The position numbers and the translations under genes are program-made. A stretch of 64,000 nt of DNA from Paractinoplanes maris (GTDB lineage: Bacteria; Actinomycetota; Actinomycetes; Mycobacteriales; Micromonosporaceae), in NCBI RefSeq assembly GCF_023544465.1, contig NZ_JALPVL010000007.1, forward strand, positions 1-64,000, written 5' to 3'. The first letter of the stretch is position 1. Every line of letters begins with the position of its first letter. The notes below the pieces were generated by a model. That model saw nothing but the letters and a program-made list of their open reading frames with translations, had not been told where the DNA came from and did not search any database. This document shows positions 6,404-14,169 of the stretch, piece after piece.

Positions 6404-9276
6404 CCGACCTGACACGCAGAAAACTCCTCGCGGCCGGGATGGCCGGCGCCGGAGCCGCTCTGCTGCCGACCGGGTGGACGGCGGCCGCCCAGGCCGGGGC
6501 CGCGCCCCCGGCGGGTGTGCTGGCCGCCGGGGACCTGGCCCTCTGGTACGACGAGGCCGCGGGAACGGACTGGCTGCGGGCCCTGCCCGTCGGGAACGGG
6601 CGCCTCGGGGCCATGGTGTTCGGCAACATCGACACCGAACGGCTCCAGCTCAACGAGGACACCGTCTGGGCGGGCGGCCCCTACGACTCGGCCAACACCC
6701 GGGGCGCGGCCAACCTGGCGGAGATCCGGCGACGCGTGTTCGCCGACCAGTGGACCCCGGCCCAGGATCTGATCAACCAGACGATGCTCGGCAACCCCGT
6801 CGGGCAGCTGGCCTACCAGCCGGTCGGCAACCTGCGGCTCGCCGTCGGCAGCGCGTCCGGCGCCTCCCAGTACAACCGGACGCTCGACCTCACCACGGCC
6901 ACGGTGACCACCACGTACGTGCTGAACGGCGTGCGATATCAGCGGGAGGTGTTCGCCAGCGCGCCGGACCAGGTGGTGGCGGTCCGGCTGACCGCCGATC
7001 GCGCCGGCGCGATCACCTTCAGCGCCACGTTCGACAGCCCGCAGCGCACGACCACGTCCAGTCCGGACTCCGCGACGATCGCCCTCGACGGCATCTCCGG
7101 CGACATGGAGGGCATCGCCGGCTCGGTCCGGTTCCTGGCCCTGGCCGGCGTGAACGCCGGCGGGGGCACGGTCAGCAGTTCCGGCGGCACGCTGCGGGTC
7201 TCCGGGGCCACGAGCGTCACCGTGCTGGTGTCCATCGGCACCAGTTACGTCGACTACCGCACTGTCAACGGCGACTACCAGGGCATCGCGCGACGGCACC
7301 TCGCCGCCGCCCGTACCTCCGGCTTCGACCAGCTGCGCGCCCGCCACGTGACCGACCACCAGGCGCTGTTCAACCGGGTGACCATCGACCTGGGGCGCAC
7401 GACGGCGGCCGATCAGACCACCGACGTACGGATCGCCCAGCACGCGAGCGTCAACGACCCGCAGTTGTCGGCCCTGCTGTTCCAGTACGGCCGTTACCTG
7501 CTGATCGCCTCGTCGCGGCCGGGCACGCAGCCGGCCAATCTGCAGGGCATCTGGAACCAGGAGATGGCCCCATCCTGGGATTCCAAATACACCATCAACG
7601 CGAACCTGCCGATGAACTACTGGCCGGCCGACACCACGAACCTGTCCGAGTGCTTCCTGCCGGTCTTCGACATGATCAAGGATCTGACGGTGACCGGAGC
7701 TCGCACCGCCGGCGTGCAGTACGGCGCGAGTGGCTGGGTGACCCACCACAACACCGACGCGTGGCGCGGTTCCTCGGTGGTCGACGGCGCGCTGTGGGGC
7801 ATGTGGCAGACCGGCGGCGCCTGGCTGGCCACGATGATCTGGGACCACCACCTGTTCACCGGGGACGTCGAGTTCCTCCGCGCCAACTATCCGGCCATGA
7901 AGGGCGCCGCACAGTTCTTCCTCGACTCGCTGGTGACCCACCCGACGCTCGGACATCTGGTCACCAACCCCTCGAACTCCCCCGAGCTGCCCCACCACTC
8001 CAACGCGAGCGTCTGCGCCGGACCGACGATGGACAACCAGATCCTGCGCGATCTGTTCAACGGCGTCGCTCGGGCCGCCGAGGTCCTCGGCGTCGACGCC
8101 GCCTTCCGCACCCAGGTCCTGGCGGCCCGCGACCGGCTGGCGCCGACCCGGGTCGGCTCGCGCGGCAACATCCAGGAGTGGCTCGCCGACTGGGTGGAGA
8201 CCGAACGGAATCACCGGCACGTCTCGCACCTGTACGGCCTGCATCCGAGCAACCAGATCACCCGGCGCGGAACGCCCCAGCTGTACCAGGCCGCGCGTCA
8301 GACGCTGGAACTACGCGGCGACGACGGGACCGGCTGGTCGCTGGCCTGGAAAATCAACTACTGGGCCCGGCTGGAGGACGGTGCGCGCGCTCACAAACTG
8401 ATCCGCGATCTCGTACGGACGGACCGGCTCGCGCCGAACATGTTCGACCTGCATCCCCCGTTTCAGATCGACGGCAACTTCGGCGCCACCTCCGGGATCG
8501 CCGAAATGCTGCTGCACAGCCACAACGGCGAGCTGCACGTGCTGCCCGCGCTGCCGTCGGCCTGGCCGGCCGGCAGCTTCACCGGGCTGCGCGGCCGGGG
8601 CGGGCACACCGTCGGCGCCTCCTGGAGCAGCACCGGCACCGAACTCGTCATCACGCCCGACCGCCCCGGTACGGTCCGGGTCCGCAGCCGCATCTTCACC
8701 GGCACCTTCGAGATGCGCGACGACACGAGCGGCGTAACGGTGCAGCCGACCCGGCTGGAGACCGACCTCGTCCAGTTCGCCGGCCAGGCCGGCCACACCT
8801 ACCGCGCCTCGGCGGCACGGTCGGGGCCGGTGTCGACCGGTGTGAACTATCGGCTGGTGGTCCAGCACAGCGGGAAGAGCGCCGACATCAACGGCGCGTC
8901 GACCGCCGCCGGAGCGCAGTTGATCCAGTGGCAGGCCGCCGGCTCTCTCAACCAGCAGTTCGACTTCCTGTCCTCCGACGCTGGCTACTACCGGATCCGC
9001 GCCCAGCACAGTGGTCTGGTGCTGCAGGTCGCCGGCACCGGCACCGGCGCCGACATCACCCAGCAACCCGACGCCGGCACCACCGACCAGCAGTGGCGGG
9101 TGGAGGACCAGGGCGGCGGGGTGGTCCGGCTGGTCAACCGCCGGAGCGGATTGGCCATGGACGTGTGGCAGGCCGCCACCGCCGACGGCACCCGCATCTC
9201 CCAGTGGACTCCCGGTGGCGGGGCCAACCAGCGTTTCCACCTCCAGCGCGTCGAGTTCATCGAAGGAGCCGCATGA
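6400..9276 (+). CDS. Secreted GH95 alpha-L-fucosidase with C-terminal ricin-B lectin
   Basis: 958 residues. ATG 6400 overlaps the upstream stop (ATGA). A twin-arginine type leader (TRRKLLAAGMAGAG) precedes the mature enzyme. The GH95 core is plain: LPVGNGRLGAMVFG, LQLNEDTVWAGGPYD, GIWNQEMAPSWDSKYT, then NANLPMNYWP with Asn400 and Asn402, SPEL with Glu529, and FQIDGNFGATSGIAE with Asp691. These correspond to the Asn/Asn/Glu/Asp catalytic set described for the family. Residues about 815-945 form a ricin-B/CBM13-like trefoil, more divergent than those of its two neighbours. The enzyme probably releases L-fucose, or L-galactose as in some family members, from polysaccharide or glycoprotein. It ends the operon. 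Confidence 0.93.
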   Translation: MTDLTRRKLLAAGMAGAGAALLPTGWTAAAQAGAAPPAGVLAAGDLALWYDEAAGTDWLRALPVGNGRLGAMVFGNIDTERLQLNEDTVWAGGPYDSANTRGAANLAEIRRRVFADQWTPAQDLINQTMLGNPVGQLAYQPVGNLRLAVGSASGASQYNRTLDLTTATVTTTYVLNGVRYQREVFASAPDQVVAVRLTADRAGAITFSATFDSPQRTTTSSPDSATIALDGISGDMEGIAGSVRFLALAGVNAGGGTVSSSGGTLRVSGATSVTVLVSIGTSYVDYRTVNGDYQGIARRHLAAARTSGFDQLRARHVTDHQALFNRVTIDLGRTTAADQTTDVRIAQHASVNDPQLSALLFQYGRYLLIASSRPGTQPANLQGIWNQEMAPSWDSKYTINANLPMNYWPADTTNLSECFLPVFDMIKDLTVTGARTAGVQYGASGWVTHHNTDAWRGSSVVDGALWGMWQTGGAWLATMIWDHHLFTGDVEFLRANYPAMKGAAQFFLDSLVTHPTLGHLVTNPSNSPELPHHSNASVCAGPTMDNQILRDLFNGVARAAEVLGVDAAFRTQVLAARDRLAPTRVGSRGNIQEWLADWVETERNHRHVSHLYGLHPSNQITRRGTPQLYQAARQTLELRGDDGTGWSLAWKINYWARLEDGARAHKLIRDLVRTDRLAPNMFDLHPPFQIDGNFGATSGIAEMLLHSHNGELHVLPALPSAWPAGSFTGLRGRGGHTVGASWSSTGTELVITPDRPGTVRVRSRIFTGTFEMRDDTSGVTVQPTRLETDLVQFAGQAGHTYRASAARSGPVSTGVNYRLVVQHSGKSADINGASTAAGAQLIQWQAAGSLNQQFDFLSSDAGYYRIRAQHSGLVLQVAGTGTGADITQQPDAGTTDQQWRVEDQGGGVVRLVNRRSGLAMDVWQAATADGTRISQWTPGGGANQRFHLQRVEFIEGAA

Positions 9277-9427
9277 TGCTCGGCCAGGACGGCACAGCCA
9301 CCGCGAGAACGCTATTGCGGCGGTCCCGGATATCGCCCCTTTCGACGTCATCCATGCGCTGTTTCCGCCGTACCGGTCTTAACAAGATCAATACGAAAGT
9401 GGGGCCAGGGTTACTGGTGCGTTTCGC

Positions 9428-9456
9428 TTGACCAGCGATGGCGGCCAATCCATAAT
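9428..9456 (+). promoter_or_regulatory. Sigma-70-type promoter of the EACC1-caspase unit, probably leaderless
   Basis: TTGACC (9428-9433) and CATAAT (9451-9456) are separated by exactly 17 bp. The GTG start codon at 9465 lies 8 bases after the -10 box, where transcription would begin. No Shine-Dalgarno sequence precedes this GTG, so the transcript is probably leaderless, as is common in actinobacteria. Bases 9277-9427 hold no other gene I can support. Confidence 0.65.
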
Positions 9457-9464
9457 CCTCTGCT

Positions 9465-9836
9465 GTGCCACGACTCGAAATCACGGTGAGTGGATCAGAG
9501 TTCGTCGACGACGATCTTGCGTACGCGGTGCAGGCGTTGCGGTCAGAGCTCCTCAACCTTGATGTCGACGACGTGACGGTCCCGGACGGCGGCACGCCCA
9601 CGCCCGGGGCGAAGTCCGCCGCACTGACCGCGGCCGGGCTCATGCTGGTCTCCACCGCACCGGAGGTGATCCCCGCGGTGATCGACGTGGCGCTGAGCTG
9701 GCTCAAGCGTCAGCCGCTGGACGTGCACCTCGAGGTCGACGGCCAGATTCTGACGGCACGGGTCACCCGGAAACAACGCGACGCCCTGGTAGCGGCGTAT
9801 CTCGAGCGAATCGGCCGGGACGCGAGCGAGGCGTGA
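9465..9836 (+). CDS. EACC1 (effector-associated constant component 1) family protein
   Basis: 123 residues from GTG 9465. The layout matches EACC1: a beta-strand start (LEITVSGSEFVDDDLAYAV), a turn containing GTPTPGAKS, a hydrophobic helix (AALTAAGLMLVSTAPEVIPAVIDVALSWL), then paired strands (LDVHLEVDGQILTARVTRK) and a final helix. EACC1 proteins occur as conserved partners of variable effectors (caspases, trypsin-like proteases, STAND NTPases) in actinobacterial conflict systems. Their biochemical role is unknown, with adaptor or inhibitor proposed. The hydrophobic helix could be membrane-associated. The stop overlaps the caspase start (GTGA 9833-9836), so the two are almost certainly co-translated. 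Confidence 0.78.
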   Translation: MPRLEITVSGSEFVDDDLAYAVQALRSELLNLDVDDVTVPDGGTPTPGAKSAALTAAGLMLVSTAPEVIPAVIDVALSWLKRQPLDVHLEVDGQILTARVTRKQRDALVAAYLERIGRDASEA

Positions 9837-11413
9837 CCGCGCCCGCCGGTACGCAGCCAAGGTCACGGCGACGCGCTCTGCTGCTCGCCTGCAGCCGATT
9901 CACCGACGAGACCCTTCCCGCCCTGCGGTCCCCCACCCGGGACGCAGAAGCACTCCAGCGGCTCCTCGACCAGATCGGGTACGAGACCAGGACGCTGACT
10001 GACTGCACCGCCCAGGAAGCCCGGCACGCGGTGGCCGAGTTCTTCGAGACGGCCACCCGGCGCGATGTCAACCTGCTCTACTTTTCCTGCCATGGGCTGC
10101 AGGACGCCGAAATGAATCTGCATTTCGCGTTCTCGGACAGCCAGTATCGGCGGCCGGACGTCACTGGAGTGAGTGCCGAATTCGTCCGGATTCACATCGC
10201 TCGCAGCCGGGCTCGATCGACGGTCGTGATCGTTGACTGCTGTTTCAGCGGAGCGTTCCTGCGCGCCATGCGACCGAAGGCAAGCCGGGACGCCGGCGTG
10301 AACGCTCTGGTACGTGACCTACCCGAAGGCACCGGAGTAGCAGTGCTGACCTCATCGGGCGCGACCGAGTTGAGCCTCGAGGATCCGAGCGACCAGCACG
10401 CCGCAAGGTCGCGGGGATCCTATTTCACCGAGGCGATCCTGACCGGCCTCGGGACTGGAGCAGCGGACACGGACCTCGACGGGCGGATCACCGTCGACGA
10501 ATTGTTCAGCTACGCCTCGGACCGTGTCGCCGATGGACCATCCCATCAGAAACCCCGCAAGTACGTCGAGGCGGTCGGCGATCTCGTGGTCGCCGCCGTC
10601 CGGGTGCGCAAACCCGAGCCTGGGCCGCCTGTCCCGCCACCGGCCATGTCCGGTGCGACTCTTGCCGCCCAGGATCCGATACAGCCGTGGCCGCCGCTGC
10701 CGGGTCCGGGTCCGGGTCCGGAAGAATCCCGACGCCGTAACCGTCGTCGCCGATCTCGTCGGCCGCTCTCGGTCGGGGTCGCGCTGGTGGTGGCGCTCGC
10801 CGGCGGCCTGGTGCTTTGGACGAACTGGCCGTCGATGGCCCAAGCCGAACCGGTTCCGGTCCCGCCGGTCGTCGGGCTGACTCGCGCCGACGCGGAGACC
10901 GCGATCCGGTCCGCCCGGTTGATCCCGGTCGCCGTTCCCGCATCGACGGCCGCGGCCGCCTGCGCGACCGGATCAGTCACCGGCCAGGCACCAGCGCCGC
11001 GGAGCACAGCTGCGCAAGGTTCCACCGTGACATACCAGGTCTGCGCCCGCTCGAAGTCCGCCGTCCCGGAAACGAGCCCTACACCGAAGCGCGGCAAGAA
11101 ATCGACGGTCTCGCCGGCACCTCGCACGAGGACTCCCGCCATTGGACCGACCTCGAACTCACCGTCACCGAAGCCATTGCCGCCGAAGGTGCCGTGCGTC
11201 GCCAACTACTCCGAGGAAACCGCGACCGCTGTCCTGGGCGAAGCCGGATACAACGTCAGCACGGTCACCACCACGGATGGCGGCACCCCGGGTGCGGTGA
11301 CCTCGCAGAGCCCGAGCTGTGGCACCCGCCTCGTCAAAGGCAACACGGTACGCATTTTCGTACCGGCCGAGCCCGAGCCGGATACCTCCGACGATCCCGG
11401 CAACGGCGGCTGA
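9833..11413 (+). CDS. Membrane-anchored caspase-like (C14) protease with two extracellular PASTA-like repeats
   Basis: 526 residues from GTG 9833. Residues 12-255 are a caspase/metacaspase domain: RRALLLACSRF, catalytic His87 in YFSCHG and Cys137 in VIVDCCFSG, with GVAVLTSSGATELS and SYFTEAILTGL further on. A proline-rich and arginine-rich linker (about 260-310) leads to one membrane helix (PLSVGVALVVALAGGLVLW, 311-329). Two PASTA-like repeats follow (about 342-404, PPVVGLTRADAETAIRSA, and about 452-511), joined by a Ser/Pro/Thr linker. The predicted topology is a cytoplasmic protease with outer sensors, as in PknB kinases. PASTA domains bind peptidoglycan fragments, so activation by cell-wall damage is an attractive inference. 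It is translationally coupled to EACC1. The substrate is unknown; death or toxin activation is possible. Confidence 0.85.
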   Translation: MTAPAGTQPRSRRRALLLACSRFTDETLPALRSPTRDAEALQRLLDQIGYETRTLTDCTAQEARHAVAEFFETATRRDVNLLYFSCHGLQDAEMNLHFAFSDSQYRRPDVTGVSAEFVRIHIARSRARSTVVIVDCCFSGAFLRAMRPKASRDAGVNALVRDLPEGTGVAVLTSSGATELSLEDPSDQHAARSRGSYFTEAILTGLGTGAADTDLDGRITVDELFSYASDRVADGPSHQKPRKYVEAVGDLVVAAVRVRKPEPGPPVPPPAMSGATLAAQDPIQPWPPLPGPGPGPEESRRRNRRRRSRRPLSVGVALVVALAGGLVLWTNWPSMAQAEPVPVPPVVGLTRADAETAIRSARLIPVAVPASTAAAACATGSVTGQAPAPRSTAAQGSTVTYQVCARSKSAVPETSPTPKRGKKSTVSPAPRTRTPAIGPTSNSPSPKPLPPKVPCVANYSEETATAVLGEAGYNVSTVTTTDGGTPGAVTSQSPSCGTRLVKGNTVRIFVPAEPEPDTSDDPGNGG

Positions 11414-11584
11414 CTCCCCACTGTGGTTTCCATGCCGTTCTGCTTCTCCTTGACGGGAAACGTCAGCACGGGATGAGGCGCGCCGGACCGCCATTGCCTG
11501 ACTTCAGGCAACTCCTGCCGACGCCGGTCGATCGACGGCGGGCCCATCATGGAGGACCGCCGGCCGGCGACGAAGTGCCGCCCG

Positions 11585-11938
11585 ATGGGACCCGAGGTGC
11601 TGCGGCTGGCTGGAGGTACCCGATCCGCAGCCCGGCCCGGACGAGGTGCTGATCCGGGTGGAGGCGGCCGGGGTCAACTTCATGGACCTCAAACGGCGGA
11701 AGGGCATGCCGTACGACCCCCCGACGCCCCCGCCGTTCGTCCCGGGGCCGAGGTCGCCGGCACCGTCACCGCGCTCGGCGAAGGGGTGACCAACTGGTAG
11801 GTCGGCGCCCGGGTGTTCGGACCGTACGGGTCGCCGGCCGGCACCGGCTGGGCGGAGTTGACGACGGCTCGGGCCGACAGCGTCTTCCCGGTGCCGCCGG
11901 GCTTGACCGCCGAGCAGGCAGTGTGGACAGACGGCTGA
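11585..11938 (+). pseudogene. Decayed zinc-type NADPH:quinone oxidoreductase (MDR family) fragment
   Basis: Reading across frames recovers a quinone reductase N-terminus: GPEVLRL, EVPDPQPGPDEVLIRVEAAG, VNFMDLKRRKG, AEVAGTVTALGEGVTNW and VFGPYGSPAGTGWAEL. The coding frame breaks near 11610 and again near 11745 (one G lost in the PG-AEVAG run), and a TAG at 11798-11800 interrupts it. Similarity stops at about 11930, leaving roughly a third of the expected ~320 residues. The remains lie convergent to the intact TetR gene, which may once have controlled it. Bases 11414-11584 and 11939-12122 show no gene. Confidence 0.75.
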
Positions 11939-12122
11939 TCCGGCGATCGTGGCCCTGCCCCGGGCGTTGTTCGGCCACCGAATCTTGGCCACCGAGCCAT
12001 TGCTCGTACGTCAGCGATCGAACTGCTCCATCGCGCCTGACGCGCGGCCCGGCGCCCATTTCACGCCAACGGCGAACCTCAGGAGCGAGCCGGTGCCACG
12101 AGCCGGTCGGCGCGACCGGGAG

Positions 12123-12761
12123 TCAGCAGTTCAGGTGGGCCAGCGCCGTGATCATGCGGTCGTCGATGTCGGGCGGCGCGGGCAACTGGTGAGTGACGGT
12201 GCGCTGATGCGCGAGCCCGTGCAGGCCGAGCCAGACCCCGACCGCGTCGCCGGCTGGGTCGGCACTCGAGGAGACACCGGCGGCGACACAATCGGCGAGC
12301 GCCTCGGCGAGCATCCCCAGGCCGACGTCACCGAGGGTGGTCAGGTCTTCCACGGTCACCGAGCTCTCGCCGGGCGTGGGGGTCCACAGGCCGCCGAACA
12401 TGGTGCGGTATCGCTGCGGGCGCGCCTGCGCGAAGTCCAGGTAGGCATGGCAGATGGCCAGCAACGGTGCCGGTGGCGCCGCCTCGGCGTAGTCGACGGC
12501 GGCCCGCAAGGTCTCGTGCAGCTCGCGGAAGGCGTCGCGCACCACAGCCAGCATGATGGCCGGCTGATCGGGGAAGTGGCGGTAGATCGAGGGCGCCGCG
12601 ATGCCGGCTCGCCGGGCGATCGACCGCAGGGTCAGGGCGCGTTCGTCGCCGGTCTCGTCCAGCAGTTCGACCGCGGCCTCGACGATCTCGTCGCGCAGCC
12701 GCCCGCCTTCGCCCCGGCGGTTGCGGGACCTGCCGATGGCTGTCACGTCTGAGCTCGTCAT
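12123..12761 (-). CDS. TetR family transcriptional regulator
   Basis: 212 residues from ATG 12761, with AAGG 7 bases upstream. Residues about 20-68 form the TetR helix-turn-helix (DEIVEAAVELLDE, LTLRSIARRAGIAAPSIYRHF). The C-terminal part contains LLAICHAYLDFAQARPQRYRTMF and WLGLHGLAHQRTV, which resembles the WHG-type ligand-binding domain. It probably represses itself and a small-molecule-responsive gene. Two direct repeats just before its start are candidate operators. The neighbouring oxidoreductase remnant may be its lost target. Confidence 0.9.
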   Translation of the reverse strand: MTSSDVTAIGRSRNRRGEGGRLRDEIVEAAVELLDETGDERALTLRSIARRAGIAAPSIYRHFPDQPAIMLAVVRDAFRELHETLRAAVDYAEAAPPAPLLAICHAYLDFAQARPQRYRTMFGGLWTPTPGESSVTVEDLTTLGDVGLGMLAEALADCVAAGVSSSADPAGDAVGVWLGLHGLAHQRTVTHQLPAPPDIDDRMITALAHLNC

Positions 12762-12770
12762 GTCCGAACC

Positions 12771-12817
12771 TTACAGCTGAAAACTTCGGTACGTAAGCTA
12801 TCAGCCGTAAACTTCCA
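12771..12817. promoter_or_regulatory. Direct repeats upstream of tetR, candidate operator
   Basis: Two 19-bp repeats, ttacagctgaaaacttcgg (12771-12789) and tatcagccgtaaacttcca (12799-12817), share 13 positions and sit 28 bp apart in the short gap between tetR and gtrA. They flank a TACGTA palindrome. The spacing of nearly three helical turns fits cooperative binding of a dimeric repressor such as the adjacent TetR. Confidence 0.45.
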
Positions 12818-12835
12818 GCGGCGCGTCTGTACGCT

Positions 12836-13360
12836 TCACGCGGGCGCCCGATCGCCGGCGAAGACCCACACGCGCAGCAGAACGAAACGGGTGAGCCCGA
12901 CCACCGCGTTGACCGCAGCGATCAGAAGCACCCCGGATCGCCAATCGTCGCCGACCACGTCGCCCAGCAACGCCAGCGCCAGACTCGATGCCGCCAGTGC
13001 GGCGGCGGACAGCCCGCCGCCCTCCCACTGCGCGGTCAGCCAGGAGACGCGGGCGCCGGCGCGGAAGGTGAGCCGGCGGTGCATCTCGTTGGCCAGCATC
13101 GACGACAGAACGACGCCGGCCAGGTTCGCCACCTGCTCGCCGGCCCCGAAGAGCAGGAAGAAGACGCCGAACTGGAGAAGCGCGGTGGTGCCACCGGTTG
13201 CGGCGAACCGCACGAGCTGAGCCACCACCGCGTCGGAGCGCAACCACGCGGCCGGGATGGATTCGGCACGGCGAATCGTCGGCTTCCGCGCCTCGAAACC
13301 CCGGGCGTACGCCCGGACGCCGAGAGCATCTCGCAGGGGGAGGGCAGCGGTTTCGGTCAT
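12836..13360 (-). CDS. GtrA-like small membrane protein
   Basis: 174 residues from ATG 13360, preferred over TTG 13369 because GGGAG lies 9 bases before the ATG. Four membrane helices are visible, starting with QLVRFAATGGTTALLQFGVFFL, the GtrA signature region, and ending with LLIAAVNAVVGLTRFVLLRVWVF. GtrA-like proteins are thought to help flip or transport lipid-linked sugars for cell-surface glycosylation. It is read toward tetR with 74 bp between them, so it could be cotranscribed with tetR or have separate control. A strong palindrome lies 27 bp upstream. Confidence 0.8.
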   Translation of the reverse strand: MTETAALPLRDALGVRAYARGFEARKPTIRRAESIPAAWLRSDAVVAQLVRFAATGGTTALLQFGVFFLLFGAGEQVANLAGVVLSSMLANEMHRRLTFRAGARVSWLTAQWEGGGLSAAALAASSLALALLGDVVGDDWRSGVLLIAAVNAVVGLTRFVLLRVWVFAGDRAPA

Positions 13361-13386
13361 GACGGTCAACTCCCGAATGGACGACT

Positions 13387-13414
13387 GCGTTAACTAACGA
13401 GCGTTAGCTAACGC
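13387..13414. promoter_or_regulatory. 28-bp palindrome upstream of the GtrA gene, candidate repressor operator
   Basis: The arms gcgttaactaacg (13387-13399) and cgttagctaacgc (13402-13414) are inverted repeats with one mismatch and a 2-bp centre. It is AT-richer than its surroundings and lies just upstream of gtrA, like a TetR- or MarR-class operator overlapping a promoter. It differs from the direct repeats in front of tetR, so a second regulator may act here. Confidence 0.55.
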
Positions 13415-13643
13415 CCGTGACTCTAACTTGTCAAGGCCGGGAGCCAGTGCGAACCACGCTCCGGCCACCCCACTGAGCAACCGGCCCACGTACCGGAAAG
13501 CAGTTGTCGCGTCCAGCCGGTGAACGGTTCTCCTCGCCTCGTGCGGCCGGGAACCGAAGTGACGAACAGTGACGGGTCCGCGCTCACGAAAAAGTTTCCT
13601 GGCCGCTGACAACGTCTTCAGGAGCAGAAGGGTCTTACCGGAT

Positions 13644-14168
13644 GTGACGACCGTTATGAGCCACCGAGCGTCCGGGACGCACGACGCGGAGCAGGAGTTC
13701 CGCGTCTTCGTCGAGGGCATCGCCGATTCGCTGCACCGCACCGCTTATCTGCTGTGCGGGGACTGGTATCTGGCCGATGACCTTGTCCAGGAGGCTCTGG
13801 CCAAGGCCTACAGCAACTGGCGCAAGGTTCAGCGGGCCGACAGCCCGTCCGCGTACGTGCGTCGCATCCTGATCAACGAGTCGCGGCGGGGCTGGCGCCG
13901 GAACCGGAATCACACCGTGGAGTCCGGCACCCGGGTGCCTGATCCGGCGGTCGCCGACATGACCGACAGCGTGGTGAACCGGGAAGAGCTGCTGCACGCG
14001 TTGCAGTCGCTCCCGGCGCGGCAGCGAGCCACCGTCGTGCTGCGGTTTCTCGAGGGCCTGAGCGAACGGGAAACCGCCGCGACCCTCGGGTGCAGCGAAG
14101 GCACCGTCAAGAGCCAGACAAGCCGCGCGTTGATCAAGCTGAAGTCCGTCCTGAAGGAAGAGTACTGA
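13644..14168 (+). CDS. SigE-family ECF RNA polymerase sigma factor
   Basis: 174 residues from GTG 13644, 11 bases after GAAGGG; ATG 13656 is an alternative. Region 2 is ADSLHRTAYLLCGDWYLADDLVQEALAKAY, with the aspartates typical of ECF factors. Region 4 is LPARQRATVVLRFLEGLSERETAATLGCSEGTVKSQ. The layout matches the actinobacterial SigE-family group. The next gene, starting 2 bases after this stop, encodes a single-pass membrane protein and is the likely anti-sigma or regulatory partner. Target genes cannot be told from this window. Confidence 0.9.
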   Translation: MTTVMSHRASGTHDAEQEFRVFVEGIADSLHRTAYLLCGDWYLADDLVQEALAKAYSNWRKVQRADSPSAYVRRILINESRRGWRRNRNHTVESGTRVPDPAVADMTDSVVNREELLHALQSLPARQRATVVLRFLEGLSERETAATLGCSEGTVKSQTSRALIKLKSVLKEEY

Positions 14169-14169
14169 T

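Noticed and set aside
4538..8244. Long minus-strand open frames (609 and 664 residues) opposite the ThuA and GH95 genes
   Set aside because: They are antisense shadows. Their repetitive Gly/Ala/Arg/Val composition reflects codon bias, and the plus-strand genes have signal peptides and catalytic motifs.
6474..9431. 985-residue plus-strand frame inside the GH95 gene
   Set aside because: Arg/Pro/His-rich out-of-frame translation with no domain; GH95 motifs are in the other frame.
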